Origin: MED-G82 sp964342675
GTDB taxonomy: Bacteria; Pseudomonadota; Gammaproteobacteria; Magnimaribacterales; D2472
NCBI GenBank assembly: GCA_964342675.1
Contig: CAYFFR010000037.1
Coordinates: 1 to 11,023, forward strand
DNA length: 11,023 bases
Direction of reading: 5' to 3'
Part shown: positions 6,653 through 11,023 of the stretch, piece by piece
Layout of the letters: the number at the start of each line of letters is the position of its first letter
Numbering within the stretch: position 1 is the first letter of the stretch
The notes under the pieces: generated by a model
What the model saw: the letters and a program-made list of their open reading frames with translations, nothing else
Told to the model about the DNA's origin: nothing
Database searches by the model: none
Translations under genes and position numbers: made by a program

Positions 6653-8116
6653 CTATTTAAACCAACTTTCTCTTGCCTTCATTATAATTTCAGAAGCTTT
6701 TTTATCATCTATAGAAATAATATCTTGTAATTCATCAATTGCTAACTCACCAACATCATCCGTGCTCTTGATTTTATTTTCTTTAAGAGTTTCTATCTCA
6801 TCTTCACTAAAGCCTAGGTTGCTTAATGAAGCAATTTCTTCTTCTTCAGCAGAGAATTCTCCCATGGCCTCTATAAGAGCTACATCTGCAGCTAATGCCT
6901 TCATTTCATTTGCTCTCTCTTCATTGATAGATAACGCTTTTATCAACAATGGGCTATCAGCATAAGCAATATCATCAAAACTGTTCATACCAGCCTCGAT
7001 GATCTTCTCAGCATCAGACTCATTAATGGATAAACTCTCCATAATCTTGGCTTGGAACTCTGTTTCAATAATTTTCTCCTGTGCTTCAGCTTCCTCTGAA
7101 GAAATAATATTAAGCTCCCAACCAACAAGCTTTGATGCTAAACGAATATTCTGACCACGTGCGCCAATAGCAATTGCTAAATTATCTTCACTAACTGCTA
7201 ATTCCATTGAACGTGTATCTTCATCCATAACAATAGATTCAACTTTAGCAGGAGACAGGGCATTAATGACCATTTGAGCAGGGTTATCTTCATAAATAAC
7301 AATATCTATCCTTTCATTTTCTAGATCACCTGATACCGCTTGAACTCTCGAGCCTCTCATACCAACACATGCGCCAACTGGATCTATTCTCCCATCATTA
7401 GTTTTGACTGCTATCTTAGATCTTGAACCTGGATCTCTAGCTATGCCTCTAATCTCAATAATATCTTCATTGATCTCTGGGACTTCAACGCGAAATAATT
7501 CTGTTACCATTTCTGGGCATTTCCTACTTAACATCAATTGAGATCCTCTGCCCTCAATCTCTTTAATCTGCAATATTGATTTAATCCTATCGTTAATTTT
7601 ATATATTTCCCCAGGCAATAATTGATCTCTAGGTAAAATAGCTTCTATATCATTGTTAATCTCAACAATAATATTATCTCTAGTAACTCGTTTAACAATT
7701 CCGTTCACCAAAGTATTATCTTGATTGCGATATTTAGATACAATGTTCTCTCTTTCTGCCTCCCTAACCTTTTGCATCATTACTTGGCGAGCTGCTTGAG
7801 TCTCAATTCTGCCGAAATCAATATTATTGACTTCCATAGAAAAAGTTTCGCCAATACTTAGGCCTGAATCATCAGCTGTCTTGTGTGATTCAATATGAAA
7901 TTCTGGGTCACTAGAATCAGTTACTAGCCAAGACCTCTGAGTCTTATAGTCTCCTGTTTTACGGTTGATCAAAACTGATATATCTGCATCTTCATGGAAA
8001 TGCTTCTGAGAAGCAGATGCTATTGCGGTCTCTAAAGCTGTAAAAATAACCTCTTCTGCAATTCCTTTTTCATTAGAAACTGATTCAACTACAGCTAAAA
8101 TCTCTTTGCTTTCCAT
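6653..8116 (-). CDS. nusA: Transcription elongation/termination factor NusA
   Basis: NusA binds RNA polymerase, promotes pausing and hairpin termination, and takes part in antitermination complexes. The 487-aa product has the polymerase-binding N-terminal domain (1 to about 130), an S1 domain (about 135-200), KH1 with GMRG (252-255, within the conserved VGMRGSRVQAVSGDL stretch), KH2 with GARG (318-321, in AIAIGARGQNIRLAS), and two C-terminal acidic repeats (about 345-415 and 420-487). Two acidic repeats and a length near the 495 aa of E. coli NusA point to a gammaproteobacterium. AAGGA lies about nine bases before the ATG. It follows rimP after 19 nt. A hairpin-T-run upstream of rimP could make the operon sensitive to NusA itself. 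Confidence 0.98.
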   Translation of the reverse strand: MESKEILAVVESVSNEKGIAEEVIFTALETAIASASQKHFHEDADISVLINRKTGDYKTQRSWLVTDSSDPEFHIESHKTADDSGLSIGETFSMEVNNIDFGRIETQAARQVMMQKVREAERENIVSKYRNQDNTLVNGIVKRVTRDNIIVEINNDIEAILPRDQLLPGEIYKINDRIKSILQIKEIEGRGSQLMLSRKCPEMVTELFRVEVPEINEDIIEIRGIARDPGSRSKIAVKTNDGRIDPVGACVGMRGSRVQAVSGDLENERIDIVIYEDNPAQMVINALSPAKVESIVMDEDTRSMELAVSEDNLAIAIGARGQNIRLASKLVGWELNIISSEEAEAQEKIIETEFQAKIMESLSINESDAEKIIEAGMNSFDDIAYADSPLLIKALSINEERANEMKALAADVALIEAMGEFSAEEEEIASLSNLGFSEDEIETLKENKIKSTDDVGELAIDELQDIISIDDKKASEIIMKARESWFK

Positions 8117-8135
8117 AATTTCATTCCTTTTATAA

Positions 8136-8591
8136 TTAAAACCTTGGTATTAACCTGCATGCATCAATCGATGAAAACAATATCTCATGATGTGTCCCAT
8201 CAATATCTTCAAATAATAATTTCTTACTTATAATATCAACTAGCTTTAATTTATGAGAGTAGCCCTCATTTATTTTCATTTTCAACTTGATATTAAAAGA
8301 CTCTCCGACAAAATTTTTGAACTGTTCAAATTTAAAAATTTTTCTATCCATGCCAGGGGTTGATACCTCCAAAATGTATTCAAAATCTACTAAATCACTA
8401 TCTAAGGGAAGTTCATAATTTAGTTCTTTTGATACCTTTTCGCAATCTGCAAGAGTAGCTCCCCCTATTGCATCAATATAGACTCTAATAATAGGTGTGC
8501 TTTTACCTTTTAAGAAATCTATTCCCCAAAGATCACAACCATTATCTATGACTGATGGAGATATTTTTTCTTCTAAATTTTTAACTCTCAT
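8136..8591 (-). CDS. rimP: Ribosome maturation factor RimP
   Basis: RimP assists 30S assembly, acting early on the region bound by S12 and S19. The 151-aa product is nearly the same length as E. coli RimP (150 aa). The N-terminal alpha/beta domain (1 to about 83) has the GGATLADCEKVSKEL stretch (43-57) and the family signature YILEVSTPGMDR (72-83). The C-terminal SH3-like domain covers the rest and ends RLIPRF. The ATG at 8591 is preceded by a purine-rich GAAGAATGAG rather than a strong Shine-Dalgarno. It is the first protein gene of the operon, 63 nt after the fMet tRNA, with a terminator-like hairpin between them. Confidence 0.96.
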   Translation of the reverse strand: MRVKNLEEKISPSVIDNGCDLWGIDFLKGKSTPIIRVYIDAIGGATLADCEKVSKELNYELPLDSDLVDFEYILEVSTPGMDRKIFKFEQFKNFVGESFNIKLKMKINEGYSHKLKLVDIISKKLLFEDIDGTHHEILFSSIDACRLIPRF

Positions 8592-8610
8592 GTCTCATTC
8601 TTCTTTATAC

Positions 8611-8629
8611 AAAAAAAGGCCATATGGCC
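8611..8629 (-). terminator. Intrinsic terminator/attenuator between tRNA-fMet and rimP
   Basis: On the minus strand the palindrome GGCCATATGGCC (8629-8618) can form a 4-5 bp GC-rich hairpin and is followed directly by seven Ts (8617-8611). It lies downstream of the tRNA and 19 nt before the rimP start. No separate promoter is evident between it and rimP, so partial read-through would set the ratio of tRNA to operon mRNA. The short stem makes a leaky terminator plausible. Confidence 0.7.
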
Positions 8630-8654
8630 CCACGTAAAATACTAAACTGTGGAC

Positions 8655-8731
<77 letters not shown>

Positions 8732-8743
8732 TCAAGGGCGGCC

Positions 8744-8772
8744 ACATTAGGTAGAAACCTCTAAAGAGTCAA
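8744..8772 (-). promoter_or_regulatory. Sigma-70-type promoter for tRNA-fMet and possibly the operon
   Basis: On the minus strand TTGACT (8772-8767) and TAATGT (8749-8744) are 17 bp apart. The -10 is followed by GGCCGCCC, a GC-rich discriminator typical of stable-RNA promoters under stringent control. Predicted initiation is about six bases before the tRNA 5' end. It is the best promoter in the window. Which side of the composition break it belongs to is unclear. Confidence 0.7.
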
Positions 8773-8861
8773 GAAATATGTTGGCCGGAGAGTGAAAAAA
8801 GTTTCGGCGGGGGGGGTCGCGGGAGAGAAGAAGAGGGGAAGATCCGGGGGAACTCAGGGCG

Positions 8862-8877
8862 TGGCTTATTCTTAGCT
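8862..8877 (+). promoter_or_regulatory. Possible sigma-54 (-24/-12) promoter for the TPR gene
   Basis: TGGCTTATTCTTAGCT has GG and GC with exactly 10 nt between them, the sigma-54 spacing, and a TGGC first element. The second element is TAGCT rather than TTGCA/T. It is about 100 bp before the ATG. One such match in 240 bp could easily be chance. Confidence 0.2.
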
Positions 8878-8975
8878 AACACTATGAAATTTTGCGAGAA
8901 ATTCGCAGAAATGAACCGGGCAGGATAGAGTCTCCTCATTGGGTGAGGTGCGCCTAACGATCGAGGCAGGGGACC

Positions 8976-11023
8976 ATGGAAATAACAACGGAAGACTATA
9001 GCGAAGTTCCTTTGGGGTTAGGGTTGGAGCTGGTTGACGGGCGAGGGTTCTTGTCGGCCCGTAATGAGCGCGTTGGGCCCTTGGATGTGAAGCTCCTTGA
9101 GCTTGAGATTCCCCAGCTTGAGTTTCCCTTTGACACCTCCGGTGGACCAGGCGCCTACAAATCGAGACGATGTACGTTGCGGCACCTTGCTCTAGGGCTG
9201 GCGTCGGAACATGTGATTGATGCCTTCTCGTCAGCTCGCCTGAGGAGCAAGGGGTTTTCAGGTTTACGGGTTGGTTTTAAAGAGGGCACCATGGAGCTCG
9301 CGGGCACCTTCTCTCGGGGAGAGCAGCCCGTTGATTTTACCACTCGTGCTGGCCTGGTGCCTGGAGAGGGCTTGCAGCTCAAGGTTATTTTCTTTGACCT
9401 GCGAGTCTATGGTGTCTTGAGCATTCCTGCGCCCTTACTTCCTGTTTATCTTTGTGAGGCCCTCGGGCTTTCCTACGTTAGCGCGAGCTGGTGTGCTTCA
9501 TGGGAGATGCAGCCGGCGGGAGAGTTCTTGAGGAGTGTCTTGCCGCGAATGGGGTGGAAGATTCCTGATTATCGGGATGTTAGCATTGTTGATGTTGGCC
9601 TTGATCGGGATCAGATTGTGCTGGTGTGTGGAGACGCCGAGAGTGAGATGGGGGAGGTCTCTACCTTGAGTGCGCCCTGCCTTGAGGCGGTTTATGCGTC
9701 GGAGGCGATGATCTTCTTTCGAAGCGCGGAGCAGGCGTTGATTGAGGGGGAGATAAGCGCGGCCTATGAAGGCTACAAGGGGGCGTTGGGCAGTGAGCAG
9801 TTGGGGGCCTGGGCTGTTAAGCGTCTTTTACAGATTGGCGTGTGTGACTCTCGTCTTCACGCAGAGATCGGCGAGTTGGCTCGGAACTTTTCGAGCGCAA
9901 CTCCCGGTGATCCTCAGGGAGACCTCGCTCTGGCTGCGATTGCGATGGCAGAGAAGAGGTTCGAGGATGCAGCAGCCCTTTATGTAAAAATAGCGAGTGA
10001 TTCGAGTTTGGATAACAATCGTTTTGATCTGAACGCGGCGGAATTGGCGGCGGCAAGAGCATTTGAACCGTGGGACACGGAGAAGGCCATCGGCCATTAT
10101 GAGAAGGCGGCTTCTCGGGATAGAACGTCTGTGCCGGCCTACGCAGGGATTTTTCGTCTCCGATGTGCGCGGGAAGACTGGAAAGCTGCAAAGCCCGCCG
10201 GGGAGCGATTGGTAAGGCTTGATCTCTCCGATGAATCGAAGGCGCGTTATTGGTGTGAGTTGGGTGCTATCTATCTCGCTCATCTTCAGAGTGTGAAGAT
10301 GGCCAGGGGGGCGTTTGAGCAGGCACTTCGCTTGGTGCCCGATTGGGAGGCGGCCCTTGAGGGTTTGGCCCAGACCTATATTACCCAGGGAGAACCGGCT
10401 CGAGCAGTTGGCTACCTCACACGACTTTTTGAAAAGGTGAGGCTCGATCGACGTGTTGATCGGATGGTGGCATTGGGCCTTCAGCTTGGCCACCTTTGGG
10501 AGAATGAACTCGGTGACCTGAAGGCGGCCGTTGAGCATTACCAATTTGTGATCGGGCTCAGTCGAAGGGAGCGTAGCTCTCGGATGCGCCTGGCCCGTTT
10601 GTATATCAATGAAGAGCGATGGCAGCAGGCACGCCTTCTCTACGATGACGTTATCGCGATCATGCAGGAGGATGATGGAGGCGAGTGCATCGAGGATTTT
10701 ATCGAAGCCAATTTGGGGCTGGCCGAGCTTCTTCATAGAACCGGTGCCCAGGACTGGGAGATACTGGAGTGCCTTGAGCGTCTGCTTGAGCGTTGCCCAG
10801 ACCACCTGGTAACGCTTGAGAGCGCTGTGCCGCTTTTGCGGAAGGAAGCCAAATGGCAACAACTGGTTGTGAGATTGCGCACCTTGAGTGGGCTCACCTC
10901 CGATGTTGAGCTGCGAGTGGGCTACCTTAGCGAGTGTGTGGAACTCTATACCGACAAACTCCTTGCGTTGGAGGAGGCTCGTGCATGTTTAGAGGAGATT
11001 CTAGACACTCAGCCGGAGAACGC
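8976..11023 (+). CDS. Large TPR-repeat protein, 3' end beyond the window (at least 682 codons)
   Basis: One frame is open from ATG 8976 to the last base, 682 full codons with no stop. It has an in-frame TAA just upstream and an AGGGGA ribosome-binding site. Residues about 15-165 form a beta-rich domain I do not recognise, with PFDTSGGPG (51-59), DFTTRAGLVPGEG (120-132) and DLRVYGVLSIPAPLLP (141-156). A linker has LPRMGWKIPDYRD (189-201). From about 245 the protein is helical with TPR-like repeats, for example KAIGHYEKAASRDRTSVPAYA (370-390, one residue omitted here in function terms) and ARGAFEQALRLVPDWEAAL (443-461). No signal peptide or membrane helix is evident, so a cytoplasmic scaffold is likely. 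GC content and GAG, TTG, CTT and GCG use differ sharply from the minus-strand operon. The taxonomic hint (Myxococcota or Bradymonadota) comes from memory only. Confidence 0.85.
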   Translation, partial: MEITTEDYSEVPLGLGLELVDGRGFLSARNERVGPLDVKLLELEIPQLEFPFDTSGGPGAYKSRRCTLRHLALGLASEHVIDAFSSARLRSKGFSGLRVGFKEGTMELAGTFSRGEQPVDFTTRAGLVPGEGLQLKVIFFDLRVYGVLSIPAPLLPVYLCEALGLSYVSASWCASWEMQPAGEFLRSVLPRMGWKIPDYRDVSIVDVGLDRDQIVLVCGDAESEMGEVSTLSAPCLEAVYASEAMIFFRSAEQALIEGEISAAYEGYKGALGSEQLGAWAVKRLLQIGVCDSRLHAEIGELARNFSSATPGDPQGDLALAAIAMAEKRFEDAAALYVKIASDSSLDNNRFDLNAAELAAARAFEPWDTEKAIGHYEKAASRDRTSVPAYAGIFRLRCAREDWKAAKPAGERLVRLDLSDESKARYWCELGAIYLAHLQSVKMARGAFEQALRLVPDWEAALEGLAQTYITQGEPARAVGYLTRLFEKVRLDRRVDRMVALGLQLGHLWENELGDLKAAVEHYQFVIGLSRRERSSRMRLARLYINEERWQQARLLYDDVIAIMQEDDGGECIEDFIEANLGLAELLHRTGAQDWEILECLERLLERCPDHLVTLESAVPLLRKEAKWQQLVVRLRTLSGLTSDVELRVGYLSECVELYTDKLLALEEARACLEEILDTQPEN

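Larger units (their letters stand above)
8732..8975. other. Intergenic stretch containing the AT-rich to GC-rich break
   Basis: These 244 bp separate the divergent fMet tRNA and TPR gene. Bases 8732-8772 hold the tRNA promoter. From about 8781 the sequence turns purine- and GC-rich, with an eight-G run at 8809-8816. Two small perfect 5-bp hairpins lie nearer the TPR gene: TGCGA/TCGCA (8893-8907) and CCTCA/TGAGG (8934-8948). No coding frame of interest, no tRNA and no terminator were found here. The secG, tRNA-Leu or similar genes often found beside metY in Gammaproteobacteria are absent. Confidence 0.6.

Noticed and set aside
9155..10191. Other short open frames in the right-hand region on both strands (9155-9382, 9766-9987, 9817-10191)
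   Set aside because: All are inside the TPR gene in other frames, with low-complexity translations and no ribosome-binding evidence.
9828..10862. Reverse-strand open frame of 344 codons
   Set aside because: It lies wholly antisense to the 682-codon TPR frame. The predicted protein is rich in Cys, Arg, Pro and Ser with no recognisable domain, whereas the plus strand gives coherent TPR helices, a proper start and a ribosome-binding site.

Overview
The window joins two stretches of DNA that do not look alike. Positions 1 to about 8,780 are AT-rich (sampled lines near 35% GC). They carry the translation and transcription cluster that in Gammaproteobacteria reads initiator tRNA - rimP - nusA - infB - rbfA - truB - rpsO - pnp, all on the minus strand. 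Low GC, very tight spacing, a NusA with two C-terminal acidic repeats and this exact gene order suggest a small-genome marine gammaproteobacterium (SAR86-like would fit). That placement is inference, not a database result.

Layout, left to right: an elongator tRNA-Met on the plus strand, cut by the window edge; two tandem genes for small two-helix membrane proteins that are gapless paralogues of each other, each preceded by a TATACT hexamer and a 10-bp stem-loop; pnp (PNPase); rpsO (S15) with a structured leader; truB; rbfA; infB (IF2); nusA; rimP; a terminator or attenuator; initiator tRNA-fMet with a good stable-RNA promoter. PNPase degrades RNA, NusA controls elongation and termination, RimP and RbfA mature the 30S subunit, S15 is a primary 30S assembly protein, TruB modifies tRNA U55, and IF2 brings fMet-tRNA to the ribosome, so the block is one gene-expression module.

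From about 8,780 to the right edge the DNA is GC-rich (sampled lines 50-60% GC), with different codon use. It holds one very long plus-strand gene from 8976 that is still open at 11023 (at least 682 codons). It encodes a tetratricopeptide-repeat (TPR) protein with an N-terminal domain I could not identify. Style and composition resemble large TPR proteins of Myxococcota or Bradymonadota, from memory and unverified. The open reverse-strand frames across this region are shadows of it.

The composition break falls at or just upstream of the fMet tRNA. The simplest explanation is an assembly chimera joined through the conserved tRNA; a recent transfer next to tRNA-fMet is the alternative. The candidates for undescribed biology are the small membrane-protein pair with its parallel 5' hairpins, the rpsO leader, and the N-terminal domain of the TPR protein.
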